A stretch of DNA of 56,740 nucleotides from Gaiellales bacterium (GCA_012719395.1 JAAYAL010000039.1:1-56740); one strand, 5' to 3'; positions 43,096 through 52,598 are shown, numbered from the stretch's first letter. Notes: generated from the sequence alone by a model not told the origin. Numbers and translations: made by a program.

Positions 43096-44040
43096 CTAGG
43101 GCATAGGAGTGGTGGTCACTCGCTCGAAGAGGGCCTCGGCTGTAGCCTTGTCTCCCATCTGCGTGCCGGTCCGCGTCACGGCTGCCGTGCCTGCGGCCAC
43201 TCCCCAGCGGAAGGCCTCCTCTACCCTTTTCCCATGCGCGAGGGCCCAGCTCATGCCGGCCACGAAGCTGTCGCCCGCCCCGATGGTGGTGCTGACCTCA
43301 ACCGGCGGGCTCTCCGCGCGCAGCAGGCCCTCCGGCCAGGCACAGATGGCTCCCTCAGCACCCAGTGTGAGCGCGACAATCTGGGCTGCGCCACTTTCCG
43401 TCAGATCTCGGGCGGCCTGAGCCAGTTCCTCCATGGTCATGATGCCGTGGCCGGTCAGTTGGGCAATCTCCCGACGGTTGGGCTTGACCAGGTAGACGCC
43501 CTCCTCCAGAGCCAGCCGCAGTGGCTCCTGGGATGTGTCCAGCACCACCCTCACGCCGTGCTTCTTGGCCAAGCGAACTGCCCGCGCGTGGAAATCCGCC
43601 GGGACCCCTTGCGGCAGGCTCCCGCTCACCACCAGATGCGTGCAGCCCTTCTGCAGTTCGGTTTCCAGGGCGTCCAGGCAAGAGCGCCATTCCGATTCGC
43701 TGAGCTCAGGACCGGGCAGCACGAAGCGGTACTGACGTCCGCTGCTTGTCTCCATGGCCGAGAAGTTCTCGCGCGTGGCGCCTTTCACGTCAATTGCGTG
43801 CCGGGGCACACCGGCTTGGTCGATCAGCTGCTCCAGGAGCCTCCCGGTGAGGCCACCCGCGCAGAAGAGGGCGATGACGTCACTTCCGAAGGCTTGCATC
43901 ACCCGGGCCACGTTGAGACCTCCGCCTCCCGGCTCGCGGAGTGGGGAGGTGCAGCGCAGCTTGTCGTAGGGAACGACTTCGTCCACGTCGACCGAGTAGT
44001 CCAGGGTTGGGTTCAGGGTCATGGTGACGACTTGTGACAT
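43096..44040 (-). CDS. PfkB-family hexose kinase (1-phosphofructokinase-like)
   Basis: The 314-residue protein is a PfkB sugar kinase of the FruK/LacC/PfkB subgroup. It starts VTMTLNPTLDYSV, has the glycine motif PGGGGLNVARV, the substrate part VSGSLPQGVPADF and the C-terminal signature TTIGAGDSFVAGM with catalytic Asp. Likely substrates are fructose 1-phosphate, fructose 6-phosphate or tagatose 6-phosphate. ATG 44040 has GGAGG six bases upstream. No sugar transporter or phosphotransferase genes are adjacent, so the pathway is unclear. Confidence 0.9.
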   Translation of the reverse strand: MSQVVTMTLNPTLDYSVDVDEVVPYDKLRCTSPLREPGGGGLNVARVMQAFGSDVIALFCAGGLTGRLLEQLIDQAGVPRHAIDVKGATRENFSAMETSSGRQYRFVLPGPELSESEWRSCLDALETELQKGCTHLVVSGSLPQGVPADFHARAVRLAKKHGVRVVLDTSQEPLRLALEEGVYLVKPNRREIAQLTGHGIMTMEELAQAARDLTESGAAQIVALTLGAEGAICAWPEGLLRAESPPVEVSTTIGAGDSFVAGMSWALAHGKRVEEAFRWGVAAGTAAVTRTGTQMGDKATAEALFERVTTTPMP

Positions 44041-44090
44041 GGGGTGCCTCCAGTCCGGTTGTGCCACGGACCTCGCGGTCGTGGGGTGGC

Positions 44091-44353
44091 GTCAGAAACC
44101 GGGTGTCGCAGAAAGCTCTCGATGACGCCCTTCACCACCTCCGCGACGGCGAAATCTGCACGAGTACCTCCGCTCTACACGCTCACTGTCGGGCAAGGAT
44201 AGAGCAAACGCCGGCAACCGGCCGCCTCAGGCGCATGGGAGCGCGCGCTTCACCTTCGGCCGCTACAATCCGGAGGAGGACGCGGACGGCGTCATCGGTG
44301 CCGTTGCCGACGTGGCGGGGCAGGGAACGAGCCTCTCGGGACGTATGAGATAG
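44091..44353 (+). pseudogene. Decayed cysteine desulfurase (NifS/IscS-like) C-terminal remnant
   Basis: Two frames of this otherwise gene-free stretch read like successive parts of a cysteine desulfurase C-terminus. One frame gives ALDDALHHLRDGEICTSTSALH, reminiscent of the ALD-GIxVSTGSAC loop. The other, from about 44231 to a TAG at 44351, gives HGSARFTFGRYNPEEDADGV, close to the GSIRFSLGRYTTEEDVD end of the family. The active-site Cys region is altered and no start exists. The similarity was judged by eye; the second segment is the stronger. Confidence 0.45.
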
Positions 44354-44432
44354 GATGGCCCGCGGCGCAGGATCTCCCGCCGGGAGGTGGATGCCAACGG
44401 TTGCTGAGTTGCCGTGCCGGGAGGAAGTCTGA

Positions 44433-44693
44433 GTGGGCATACTATCGTGGATTGTGCTGGGGGGCTTGGCGGGATGGGTGGCCAGCCTCATCATGCATCG
44501 CAACCGCCAGATGGGCTGCATCGCCAATATCGCCGTGGGTGTGATTGGGGGCGTGATCGGAGGCTGGATCATGAGCCTCTTCGGCTCCACGGGCGTGACC
44601 AACTTCAGTTGGCGGAGCTTCGTGGTGGCGTTGCTGGGAGCCGTGGTGTTGCTGGCCGTCCTGGGGCTCTTCACCCGCGGCCGGGGGCGCTGA
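44433..44693 (+). CDS. GlsB/YeaQ/YmgE-family small stress-associated membrane protein
   Basis: The 86-residue protein has three hydrophobic segments. It shows the family pattern ILSWIVLGGLAGWVASLIM, the central CIANIAVGVIGGVIGGW and the C-terminal FVVALLGAVVLLAVLGLF. The family is often stress-induced; the biochemical role is unknown. GTG 44433 has GGGAGGA about eight bases upstream. Confidence 0.88.
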   Translation: MGILSWIVLGGLAGWVASLIMHRNRQMGCIANIAVGVIGGVIGGWIMSLFGSTGVTNFSWRSFVVALLGAVVLLAVLGLFTRGRGR

Positions 44694-44791
44694 CCGCCGG
44701 GTGCGGCTCTGCAGTGCACTGGGTGTCTGAAAGCTGTGTGTGGGAAGCGAGGTTGGGCGGTCGGTGCCGCTCAGCGAGGGGAGGTGCTGCC

Positions 44792-47131
44792 ATGACGGAA
44801 GTTGGATCCGCGCGCGTGAGGCGAGGTGCCGCGGCCGCGGTCGTGCTCTGCCTGCTGCTGGCCCTGCTGGTGCTGTTGATGGCCCCGGCGGCAGCCCTGG
44901 CCGATATCTGGAGCGACATCAGCGATGCCGAGTGGTTGTCTGTCTACCATGTGACGGCCACGGACGCCCACGATCTGGCCCAGGGCTACCCCGGGAACCT
45001 GTTCAAGCCCGCGGAGCCCGTGACCAGGGGCCAGTTCGCCAAGATGGCGGTCCTGGGGCTGGACGTGCCCACGCTGACCCCAGGGGAGGCCACATTCCCC
45101 GATGTGCCGTGGGGCAGCACCTTCTACCCGTATGTGGAGGGCGCCGTTGCCGCCGAGATAATCGGCGGGTATGTGAACGGCACCTATGGCCCGGATGACA
45201 ACCTGCTGCGCCAGCAGGCCTACTCCATCCTGGGCAAGCACCTGTCCTCGTTCGAGATCGCGACCTACGGCCGTCTAGTGGGCGAGGACGGCACGTACGC
45301 CAACCTGGCCCAGTGGTACTCAGCCGAGGGACTCGCCCTTCTCAGCAAGTACACCGACGCCAGTCTCGTTGAACCGGTGCACCGGGCGGCCACGGCCTAT
45401 CTGGTCTCGCGTCAGGTGGTGCTCGGCTCGCAGGTGGGAGGCAAATGGTACCTGTCGCCCGGGGCCACTCTGAACCGCGCGCCCGCCGTGGCCATGATCC
45501 TCCGCACCACGCGAGAAGTGGCCAAGTCGGGTCTCCCCACCATCACGTCGGTGACGCCGGCGGAAGGCCCGGTGGGGGGCGGCACTGCTGTTGTCATCCA
45601 GGGGCACGGTTTCGTGGACGTGACCCGGGTCGGCTTTGGGAACCAGGACGCGGAGTCGTTCACGGTCAACAGCGGCACCAGCATCACCGCCATCTCACCT
45701 GACGTCGGCTCCGGTCGCAGCGTTGACATCTCCGTGACCAACAGCTTTGGTGTCTCAGACAACACACCGGCGGACAACTTCACGTATCTGGTGGCACCGG
45801 TGATCACGCTACTGAGCCCCTCCACCGGCCCAACTGCAGGGGGCAACGAGGTTGCCATCCACGGGGCCAACTTCGTGGGCGTCAGCAGCATCATGTTCGG
45901 GGACGCCACGGTGACCGCCTACGTCGTCGGCAGCAGCACGCTCATCACGGCCACGGCGCCTGCCCACCTTGCGGGCGACGTCACGGTGCAGGTGACGGCC
46001 GGTGGAGGTACCAGCTCACAGGCCCTGCCGGCGGCCCGCTACACATACGGCGTGGCGCCCACCCTCCGCGCGGTGGAGCCTCGCTCGGGCCCGGTCGTGG
46101 GTGGCAACACCGTGACCATAACCGGCGCCCACCTCTCAGGGGCAACCGGAGTCAGCTTCGGCGCTCAAGCAGGCCAGATCCTCACCGCGGCGGACGGCAC
46201 CATCACCGCCGTGGTACCGGCGCAGCCCGTGGGCAGTGGACAACTCCCGCGTGATGAGGCGGTGGCGGTCTCGGTAGTGACGCCCGTGGGCACGGCCACG
46301 CTGCCGGCCGGCTACATGTATCTGCTTCCGCCCACCCTCACCCACGTGGATCCCGAGGCCGGGCCGCACGGTGGGGGGCAGACGGTGACCATTGCCGGAT
46401 ACCATCTCTTCCAACTCAGTGAGGTGACCTTCGGCGGGCAGGACGCCACCGTGGTGAGCACGGCGGCGGACGGTCGCTCCGTCACCGTGAAGACGCCGGC
46501 CCACGTGGCGCAGAAGGTTGACGTTGTGGTGGGGACACCGGGGGGAAGCGCTACGCTTCCTGAGGCCTATCGGTTCGTGGAGCCTCCCACCATCATGTTG
46601 CTGAGCCCCACCTCGGCGCCGGCCGCGGGGCCGCCCGTGGACGTGACCATCACGGGCACCAACTTCGTGGACGTGACCGCGGTCAGGTTCGGCACTACCA
46701 ACTGCGTGGCGGAAACCGTGAATGAGCAGACCCTGCGTGTGACGGTTCCCTCTCACGCCGGCGGGGTGTTCGACGTCTTCGTCAGAGCTGTTGGAGGCGA
46801 GGTCACCGCTGAAGATGCGTTCACCTTCACCTACACCTTGAGCGGTGTGGTGAAGGATGACACGACCGAGGAACCCATCAAGGGCGCCACCGTCACCATT
46901 TACAGAGTCGAGGGCGCAACAACAACGGAGGTGGTCGTCGCCACCACGGGCGCTGACGGCACGTACGGCCAGGCGTTGCCGCCGGGCACGTACAAGGTGA
47001 AGGCTGAGGCGGAAGCCTTCGACGTCCAGTGGTACAACGACAAGGCCGACGAGGCCACCGCCAACGCAGTGAGCCTGCTCAGCGGCAGCGAAGCGGCTGT
47101 CAACTTCAGTCTCGTGCCAGTCGAGACGTAG
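44792..47131 (+). CDS. Large S-layer-type surface protein (SLH - five IPT/TIG - CnaB-like)
   Basis: The 779-residue protein starts with a signal peptide (AAAVVLCLLLALLVLLMAPAAALA). Three SLH repeats fill about 40-245 (VTRGQFAKMAVLGLDV; FPDVPWGSTFYPYVEGAV; LNRAPAVAMILRT). Five IPT/TIG beta-sandwich repeats follow (about 250-685), each opening with a variant of PTITSVTPAEGPVGGGTxV and a GxxFVxVTxVxFG segment. A CnaB or carboxypeptidase regulatory-type domain ends the protein (LSGVVKDDTTEEPIKGATV; LPPGTYKVKAEAEAFDVQWY). It is likely exported and held to the cell wall by its N-terminal SLH repeats, projecting an adhesive stalk. ATG 44792 has GGGGAGGT six bases upstream. Confidence 0.9.
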   Translation: MTEVGSARVRRGAAAAVVLCLLLALLVLLMAPAAALADIWSDISDAEWLSVYHVTATDAHDLAQGYPGNLFKPAEPVTRGQFAKMAVLGLDVPTLTPGEATFPDVPWGSTFYPYVEGAVAAEIIGGYVNGTYGPDDNLLRQQAYSILGKHLSSFEIATYGRLVGEDGTYANLAQWYSAEGLALLSKYTDASLVEPVHRAATAYLVSRQVVLGSQVGGKWYLSPGATLNRAPAVAMILRTTREVAKSGLPTITSVTPAEGPVGGGTAVVIQGHGFVDVTRVGFGNQDAESFTVNSGTSITAISPDVGSGRSVDISVTNSFGVSDNTPADNFTYLVAPVITLLSPSTGPTAGGNEVAIHGANFVGVSSIMFGDATVTAYVVGSSTLITATAPAHLAGDVTVQVTAGGGTSSQALPAARYTYGVAPTLRAVEPRSGPVVGGNTVTITGAHLSGATGVSFGAQAGQILTAADGTITAVVPAQPVGSGQLPRDEAVAVSVVTPVGTATLPAGYMYLLPPTLTHVDPEAGPHGGGQTVTIAGYHLFQLSEVTFGGQDATVVSTAADGRSVTVKTPAHVAQKVDVVVGTPGGSATLPEAYRFVEPPTIMLLSPTSAPAAGPPVDVTITGTNFVDVTAVRFGTTNCVAETVNEQTLRVTVPSHAGGVFDVFVRAVGGEVTAEDAFTFTYTLSGVVKDDTTEEPIKGATVTIYRVEGATTTEVVVATTGADGTYGQALPPGTYKVKAEAEAFDVQWYNDKADEATANAVSLLSGSEAAVNFSLVPVET

Positions 47132-47139
47132 AGTGACCG

Positions 47140-47175
47140 GGGGCGGCCCGGGGGCTCAAGCCCCCGGGCCGCCCC
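47140..47175. terminator. Perfect 17-bp GC hairpin
   Basis: GGGGCGGCCCGGGGGCT pairs perfectly with AGCCCCCGGGCCGCCCC across a two-base loop, eight bases after the surface-protein stop. It is probably that gene's terminator although no U-tract remains, because the intron remnant begins at once. Confidence 0.65.
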
Positions 47176-47188
47176 ACCGTACGCCTGC

Positions 47189-48391
47189 ATGAACGACAGC
47201 TTGTGGCCGGAGGTCCGCGCTCGTCTTGACGCAGGCACCTGCCGCCCGCAACCCGTGCGCCGGGTCTTCATCCCCAAGCCCGGCGGCAAGGTGAGAGGCC
47301 TGGGGGTGCCGGCGGTCCTTGACCGTCTTATGCAGCAGGCTCTTCTTCAGGTGCTCACTCCCATCTTCGATCCCGGCTTCTCGGAGGCGAGCTACGGCTT
47401 CCGGCCCAAGCGCTTGGCGCAGCAGGCCGTGCGCCGGGCTCAAGAAGCCATCGCACGCGGTCACTCCTGGGTGGTCGACCTCGACCTGGAAGCCTTCTTC
47501 GACCGGGTGAACCATGACGCCCTCATGGCTCGTCTCGCGCACAGGATAGACGATAAGAAAGTGCTTCGGCTCCTTCGTGCCTACCTGAAGGCGGGCGTCA
47601 TGCAGGACGGCGTGAAAGCGCCCCAAGAAGAAGGTACTCCCCAGGGCTCACCGCTCTCGCCGCTTCTCGCCAACATCATGCTGGACGACCTCGATCGGGA
47701 ACTTGACGCTCGGGGTCACCAGTTCGTCCGCTATGCCGACGACATCATGATCTACGTGAAGAGCGCAAGAGCCGGTGGGCGGGTGATGGCGAGCACCAGG
47801 ACCTTCGTCGAGAAGCGGCTGAAGCTCCGGGTGAACGAGGCCAAGTCAGCGGTGGCTCCCGCCACCAGTCGCCCGTTCCTCGGCTTCGCCTGCTATCGCA
47901 GAGACAAAGAGGTGAAGGTGAGGCTCGACCCAAAGGCCAAGGCGGCGGCGAAAGCTAAGATTCGCCGCCTGACTGGACGCTCCTGGCGGGTCTCCATGGA
48001 AGTGCGGATAAAGGTCCTGAACCGCTTCACGTGGGGCTGGGTCGCCTACTTCGCGCTGGCCGACACCTTCTCAGTCTTCGCAGAACTCGACGAATGGCTT
48101 CGTCGAAGGCTGAGGCAGGTCCGCTGGAAGGAGTGGAAGAAACGGACGGGTCGCTACCGCGGCCTGGTCGCCTGCGGCATCCCGCCGTGGCTGGCTCGGA
48201 AATGGGCCGGCTCCGGTCGGGCGTGCTGGCGCGTTGCCGGTTCACCCGTGCTCCAGCGCGCCCTCCCGGTTTCATACTGGCAAGAGATGGGTCTGGCTGG
48301 ATTTCTCGGTCCCTACCGTCAGCTTCGGGATGCTCGGCGAACCGCCGGATGCGGGCCCGCATGTCTGGTGGTGTGGGAGGGGCCGGGGTGA
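47189..48391 (+). CDS. Group II intron reverse transcriptase/maturase, N-terminally truncated
   Basis: The 400 residues begin within RT block 1-2 (PQPVRRVFIPKPGGKVRGLG). They continue through ASYGFRPKRLAQQAV, WVVDLDLEAFFDRVNHD, GTPQGSPLSPLLANIMLD, the active-site YADD (FVRYADDIMIYV) and the RLKLRVNEAKSAV block, to the thumb/maturase region (RRRLRQVRWKEWKKR). Complete proteins have about 60-80 more N-terminal residues. The polymerase motifs are intact, but without the first RT block and ribozyme the element should not move by itself. The stop codon lies inside domain VI of the intron. Confidence 0.88.
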   Translation: MNDSLWPEVRARLDAGTCRPQPVRRVFIPKPGGKVRGLGVPAVLDRLMQQALLQVLTPIFDPGFSEASYGFRPKRLAQQAVRRAQEAIARGHSWVVDLDLEAFFDRVNHDALMARLAHRIDDKKVLRLLRAYLKAGVMQDGVKAPQEEGTPQGSPLSPLLANIMLDDLDRELDARGHQFVRYADDIMIYVKSARAGGRVMASTRTFVEKRLKLRVNEAKSAVAPATSRPFLGFACYRRDKEVKVRLDPKAKAAAKAKIRRLTGRSWRVSMEVRIKVLNRFTWGWVAYFALADTFSVFAELDEWLRRRLRQVRWKEWKKRTGRYRGLVACGIPPWLARKWAGSGRACWRVAGSPVLQRALPVSYWQEMGLAGFLGPYRQLRDARRTAGCGPACLVVWEGPG

Positions 48392-48409
48392 GCCCGGCCC
48401 CTACCCGAT
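48339..48409 (+). ncRNA. Group II intron domains V and VI
   Basis: CCGGATGCGGG pairs with CCCGCATGTCTGG, with G-U pairs, as in domain V. It is followed by GTGTGGGAGG and a domain VI hairpin (GGGGCCGGG / CCCGGCCCC, 48379-48401) ending in CTACCCGAT, a typical 3' end. The expected domain V start AGC is not perfect here (ACCGCC), so activity is doubtful. Confidence 0.6.
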
Positions 48410-48429
48410 CCTCGTCATCCGCGGCGTCT

Positions 48430-50520
48430 CTACTCCGAGAGGGCCTGTGTCACAGCGCTCGGCTCCGTGACCGGCGGTGAGCAGGAGGCACCTCGGCATA
48501 CCCAAGCTGTGGCAGCGGCATCCGGCCCCTGGGGCTCGCGGCCTTTGAGGAGCGGGACTTGGGTGGGGCGACCCGGTTCACGGAAGCCCAGCACCACGTG
48601 CGGAAGGAAACGGTCCCGCACGGCGGAGAGGAGGTCCTGGGTGTCTGCTCGGCCGCTCGGGCCCACCACTGCCACCTCCCATCCCGCCTTGGCCGCCAGT
48701 TCCAGCGCGATCAACCACTGCCCAAAGGCGGTGGGGTAGCGCAGGGGTAGGTCTCCCACCGTGGCCAGCGCCGCCTCTGCCGCCCGCCTGTATCTGTCCT
48801 CACCGGTGAGGGCCGCCAGGCGCAGCAGCGCCGTGGCGGCCACCGAGCCACCGCAGGGGACGGCGTTGTCCTGCAGTTCACGGGGGCGGGAGATAAGCGG
48901 TTCGTGATCGTGGGGCGTATCGAAGAACCCCCCGCATGGCGCGGCAAAGTGCTCAAGGATCTTCTCCGCCAGGTCACGGGCGGTCACGAACCACTTCTCG
49001 TCCAGGTCGGCCTGGTAGAGGGCGAGCAGTCCCTCCATCACGAAGGCCTGGTCCTCCAAGAAGCCCTCGCGCCGAGGGGCCCCCTCCAGCCGGCTGTGCG
49101 ACAGCCGCCCGTCCGGCAGTCGCATGGTCTGGAGGAGGAAGGTGGCGTTCGCACGCGCGGCCTCCAGGTAGTCGGGGCGTCCCAGCGCGGTTCCCGCCTC
49201 CGCCAGCGCCATCAGCGTCAGCCCGTTCCAGGAGGACAGGATCTTGTCGTCGCGATGTGGCCGCACGCGCTTCGCGCGGGCGGCCCGCAACCGGTCTCGC
49301 ACCCCTGCCAAGGCTTCGGCGGCATGGGTGGAGGATAGGCCTCGCGCTGCCGCGGGTCGCGCGACGATCTGGTCCAGGCGCCCTGCGCGGCGCAGGATGT
49401 TCCGCCCTTCGAAGTTGCCCTCCTCTGTCACGCCGTACACCTCGGCATAGAGCCCGTCCGGCGTGTCGGCTTGGGCCACCTCGCCCTGCTCCCATACGTA
49501 GAATCTGCCCTCTTCGCCTTCCGTGTCGGCGTCGAGCGTGCTGTAGAAGGCTCCCGCCGGGTGGCGCATCTCCCTCAGCAAGAAATCCAGGGTCTCCTCC
49601 ACCACCAGCCTCAACTCTGTGTCGCCGGTGAGCCGGTAGGCGTGCAGGTAGGCGCGGGCCAGCAAGGCGTTGTCGTACAGCATCTTCTCAAAGTGGGGGA
49701 CCGTCCAGACTTCATCGGTGGCGTAACGGTGGAAGCCGCCGCCCAGGTGGTCGAAGATGCCCCCCGCGGCCATGGCCTCGAGGGCGTACAGCGCAGCCTG
49801 CAGCGCGGCGGTGTCACGGTGCAGCGCGTAGTGGTGCAGGAGGAAGTCCACCACCAAGGCCTGGGGGAACTTGGGGGCATTCCCCCAACCCCCATTGACC
49901 TGATCCTGCGACTCCACCAAGTCGGCCGCCGCCTGCCGGAGCATGTGGCGCACCGCTTCCCGCCCGCCTTGCGTCCCCATTTCCGTCCAGAGCCCGGCCT
50001 CGGCCACTTCGTTGCCACCTTCACCTCCGACAAGGGCGACGGCCATCCGTTCGGCGGACTCGCGTACCTCCGCCTCTCGTGTGCGCCACGTGTCGGCCAC
50101 GGCCTGCAGTACCTGCCGGAAGCTGGGCCGGCCCCAGCGTGGCGTGGGCGGGAAGTAGGTGCCGCCGTAGAAGGGCATGCCCTCGGGCGTCAGCCACACG
50201 CTCATGGGCCACCCGCCCTGCCCGGCGATGTGGATCACCGCTTTCATGTAGATGGCGTCCAGGTCGGGCCGCTCCTCCCGATCCACTTTGATGCAAATGA
50301 ACGTATCGTTGAGAAGGCGGGCGGTGTCGAGATCCTCAAAGGATTCGTGAGCCATGACGTGGCACCAGTGGCAGGCGGAGTATCCGATACTGAGGAACGC
50401 GGGGCGATTCTCCGCCCGCGCCCGATGAAAGGCCTGCTCACCCCAGGGATACCAGTCGACGGGATTCAGGGCGTGCTGGCGAAGGTAGGGGCTGGATTCC
50501 TGAGCCAGATGGTTGGCCAT
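48430..50520 (-). CDS. DUF255/YyaL-type thioredoxin-domain protein
   Basis: The 696-residue protein matches the DUF255 family (bacterial YyaL, animal SPATA20). An N-terminal thioredoxin-like domain starts [20 protein letters not shown] and has the redox-type motif [10 protein letters not shown] glycosidase-like alpha/alpha toroid follows ([53 protein letters not shown]). The family is widespread and its reaction is unknown. ATG 50520 begins the conserved N-terminus. The gene is convergent with the intron remnant. Confidence 0.93.
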   Translation of the reverse strand: MANHLAQESSPYLRQHALNPVDWYPWGEQAFHRARAENRPAFLSIGYSACHWCHVMAHESFEDLDTARLLNDTFICIKVDREERPDLDAIYMKAVIHIAGQGGWPMSVWLTPEGMPFYGGTYFPPTPRWGRPSFRQVLQAVADTWRTREAEVRESAERMAVALVGGEGGNEVAEAGLWTEMGTQGGREAVRHMLRQAAADLVESQDQVNGGWGNAPKFPQALVVDFLLHHYALHRDTAALQAALYALEAMAAGGIFDHLGGGFHRYATDEVWTVPHFEKMLYDNALLARAYLHAYRLTGDTELRLVVEETLDFLLREMRHPAGAFYSTLDADTEGEEGRFYVWEQGEVAQADTPDGLYAEVYGVTEEGNFEGRNILRRAGRLDQIVARPAAARGLSSTHAAEALAGVRDRLRAARAKRVRPHRDDKILSSWNGLTLMALAEAGTALGRPDYLEAARANATFLLQTMRLPDGRLSHSRLEGAPRREGFLEDQAFVMEGLLALYQADLDEKWFVTARDLAEKILEHFAAPCGGFFDTPHDHEPLISRPRELQDNAVPCGGSVAATALLRLAALTGEDRYRRAAEAALATVGDLPLRYPTAFGQWLIALELAAKAGWEVAVVGPSGRADTQDLLSAVRDRFLPHVVLGFREPGRPTQVPLLKGREPQGPDAAATAWVCRGASCSPPVTEPSAVTQALSE

Positions 50521-50629
50521 ACGGTCTCCTTTGCCGAGGTGGCAGTCTCTCTCCGTGTGTGGTTACCTTCAGACTACGTGACCCCCAGCCCTGGTGTGAG
50601 ACCAAGCCCCTAGCACGAGGAGGACCTCG

Positions 50630-51754
50630 ATGGGTAGCCCGGAAGCCGACGCCGCGTCCGTTTCGTCCGCGGCTGTGCCAGCTCTGACCGCGGAGCCGGG
50701 CATGGAGGTGGCACCTTACACGCGCCTCTCTCCGGCCGAGCAGAGCAAGGTCCAGGAGATCCGAGAGGCGATTGACCTGAATGACCCTCAAGCGGTGCTG
50801 CAGTTCGGGTTGCCGGCACAGAACCGTATCGCCGCCTTCGCCGACACGCTGCTGGCCGATGTGCGCGCCAAGGACACAGGCTACGTGGGTGAAGCCCTCA
50901 ACGGCCTGCTGCAGCGGGTGAAGGATGTGGATGTGGACGCCCTGTCGGCGTCGGCGGAAGGGTCACGTATCCCGTTGATCGGGCGGTTTCTGGACTCCTT
51001 CGGCCGTTTCACGCAGCGGTATCGGAAGCTGTCGGTGGAGATCGAACAGATCCTGGACGCGCTGGAGCGCTCCCGCATGAACCTGCTGCGCGACGTCACC
51101 GTGCTGCAGAAGATGTACGAGCTGAACCTGGAGTACCTCAAGCAGCTGGATCTGTTCATCGCTGCCGGCGAGAAGGAGCTGGAGGAGGCGCAGACCACGG
51201 TGCTCCCCGTCCTGGAGGCAGAGGCGGCCGTGACCCGCGACCCGCTGCACGCGCAGAAGGTGGCGGATCTGCGCCAGACCCTCAACCGCTTCGAGAAACG
51301 CCTGCACGACCTCAAGCTCAGCCGTATGGTCTCCATCCAGACCGCCCCCCAGATCCGGCTCATCCAGAACAACAACCAAGCGCTGGTTGAGAAGATACAG
51401 ACCTCCATCACCACCACTGTCCCACTGTGGAAGAACCAGATCATCATCGCCCTCACCCTCTACCGGCAGCGCAGGTCCCTGGAGCTGCAGCAGGAGGTGA
51501 GCAAGACCACCAACGAGCTGCTGGCCAAGAACGCGGAACTGCTGCGGCAGAGCTCGGGCGCCGTGGCCAGGGAGACCGAGCGGGGTGTGGTGGATGTGGA
51601 GACACTGAAGAAAGTGAACGACGAGCTCCTGGCCACCATAGAGGAGACACTGCAGATCCAAGCAGAGGGCCGGGTGGCCCGGCAGGCAGCCGAGGTGGAG
51701 CTGCGCCGGCTGGAGGATGAGCTGAAGGGGAAGATGATCGAGGCGCGCCGCTGA
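50630..51754 (+). CDS. TelA/YaaN-family toxic-anion resistance protein
   Basis: The 374-residue, mostly helical protein has the TelA pattern: LNDPQAVLQFGLPAQNRIAA, ALNGLLQRVKDVD, FDSFGRFTQRYRKL-like and the long block QTAPQIRLIQNNNQALVEKI followed by TTVPLWKNQIIIAL. It ends in coiled coil. TelA proteins are linked to tellurite and cell-envelope-stress resistance; the mechanism is not known. ATG 50630 has GAGGAGG about seven bases upstream. A TerC-family gene lies elsewhere in the window (17324), but the two are not linked. Confidence 0.92.
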   Translation: MGSPEADAASVSSAAVPALTAEPGMEVAPYTRLSPAEQSKVQEIREAIDLNDPQAVLQFGLPAQNRIAAFADTLLADVRAKDTGYVGEALNGLLQRVKDVDVDALSASAEGSRIPLIGRFLDSFGRFTQRYRKLSVEIEQILDALERSRMNLLRDVTVLQKMYELNLEYLKQLDLFIAAGEKELEEAQTTVLPVLEAEAAVTRDPLHAQKVADLRQTLNRFEKRLHDLKLSRMVSIQTAPQIRLIQNNNQALVEKIQTSITTTVPLWKNQIIIALTLYRQRRSLELQQEVSKTTNELLAKNAELLRQSSGAVARETERGVVDVETLKKVNDELLATIEETLQIQAEGRVARQAAEVELRRLEDELKGKMIEARR

Positions 51755-51785
51755 GGAAGTGCTCCCCGCGGCAAACGGCGCCTTC

Positions 51786-51804
51786 CGACTCCGCGGCGGA
51801 GTCG
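51786..51804. terminator. Hairpin between convergent genes
   Basis: CGACTCCG and CGGAGTCG pair perfectly across three bases between the telA-like and HAD genes. There is no clear U-tract on either strand. Confidence 0.5.
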
Positions 51805-51817
51805 CTGCGCTCGAAGC

Positions 51818-52474
51818 TCAGCCCAGGGCGCGAATGAAGACGGTGGTGAGCTGCTCCAGGCCCTCCAGCACGGCATCGGCCAAGGAGGCGTTGAGCGCTC
51901 CGGCCGACGCGTGTATGGGGGGCACGCTCACGGTGCGCAGCCCGGCGTCCCGTGCCGAGCGCAGCCCATCGGGTGAGTCCTCCACGGCCAGGCAGGATGC
52001 GGGGGGAAGACTGAGTCGGTGGCACACTTCCAGGTACACATCCGGGGCCGGTTTGCCGATGCCCACGTCGTCAGACGAGGCCCAGGCCGAGAACAGCCGG
52101 GCTACATCCATGGTTTCCAGCGTGAAGGCGATCACATCAGCGGGCAAGCTGGAGGCCAGCCCCAATCGGAAATCGCGGGCCAGGCGCCGGACGGCGGCTT
52201 CCGCACCGGGCATCACGGGCAGGTGAAGGCGGTAGCGGGCCAAGAGCCCGGCGATCACATCAGCGCGGATCTGTTCGTGGCTGAGCGTCAGCTGGTGACG
52301 GTCCTTGAGCCAGGCGGCCCACTGCCGTGAGCAGCCGCCGGCCAGAGTCTCGTCGACGGTCAGGGGGCGCCAACGCCCCCCCTGTGCCTTGATGAACTCG
52401 CGAACAGTGGTGTCCCAGATCTGCTGGGAATCCAGCAGCACGCCATCCAGGTCGAACACCACCGCTCTGATCAT
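51818..52474 (-). CDS. HAD-superfamily phosphatase/phosphoglucomutase-like
   Basis: The 218-residue protein has all four HAD motifs: VFDLDGVLLDS (nucleophile Asp and acid/base Asp), LASSLPADV (Ser), GIGKPAPDVYL (Lys) and AVEDSPDGLRSARDAG (acidic pair). The cap is a helical subtype I insert as in beta-phosphoglucomutase and phosphoglycolate-type phosphatases. The substrate is unknown. It is divergent from the signal peptidase gene. Confidence 0.92.
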   Translation of the reverse strand: MIRAVVFDLDGVLLDSQQIWDTTVREFIKAQGGRWRPLTVDETLAGGCSRQWAAWLKDRHQLTLSHEQIRADVIAGLLARYRLHLPVMPGAEAAVRRLARDFRLGLASSLPADVIAFTLETMDVARLFSAWASSDDVGIGKPAPDVYLEVCHRLSLPPASCLAVEDSPDGLRSARDAGLRTVSVPPIHASAGALNASLADAVLEGLEQLTTVFIRALG

Positions 52475-52598
52475 TTCTTCCCCACCTCATGTCGCCGCCG
52501 ACAGCCTCCCCACGCTACGCTGAGGCAGTTGGCTCGTCAACCTATGTCGCGTGAGCGCTCCTGCCGGTCAGAGGCGTCTCTCTGCGGGGGAGTGTAGA

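Larger units (their letters stand above)
47176..48409 (+). mobile_element. 5'-truncated group II intron (bacterial class C-like)
   Basis: The element consists of a reverse transcriptase lacking its N-terminus and the 3' ribozyme domains V and VI. Domains I-III and the GUGYG 5' end are absent. It sits immediately after a long terminator-like hairpin, which is the known preferred insertion site of class C introns, and between two convergent genes. The class call rests on the insertion context and the RT sequence style. The left boundary is approximate. Confidence 0.7.
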
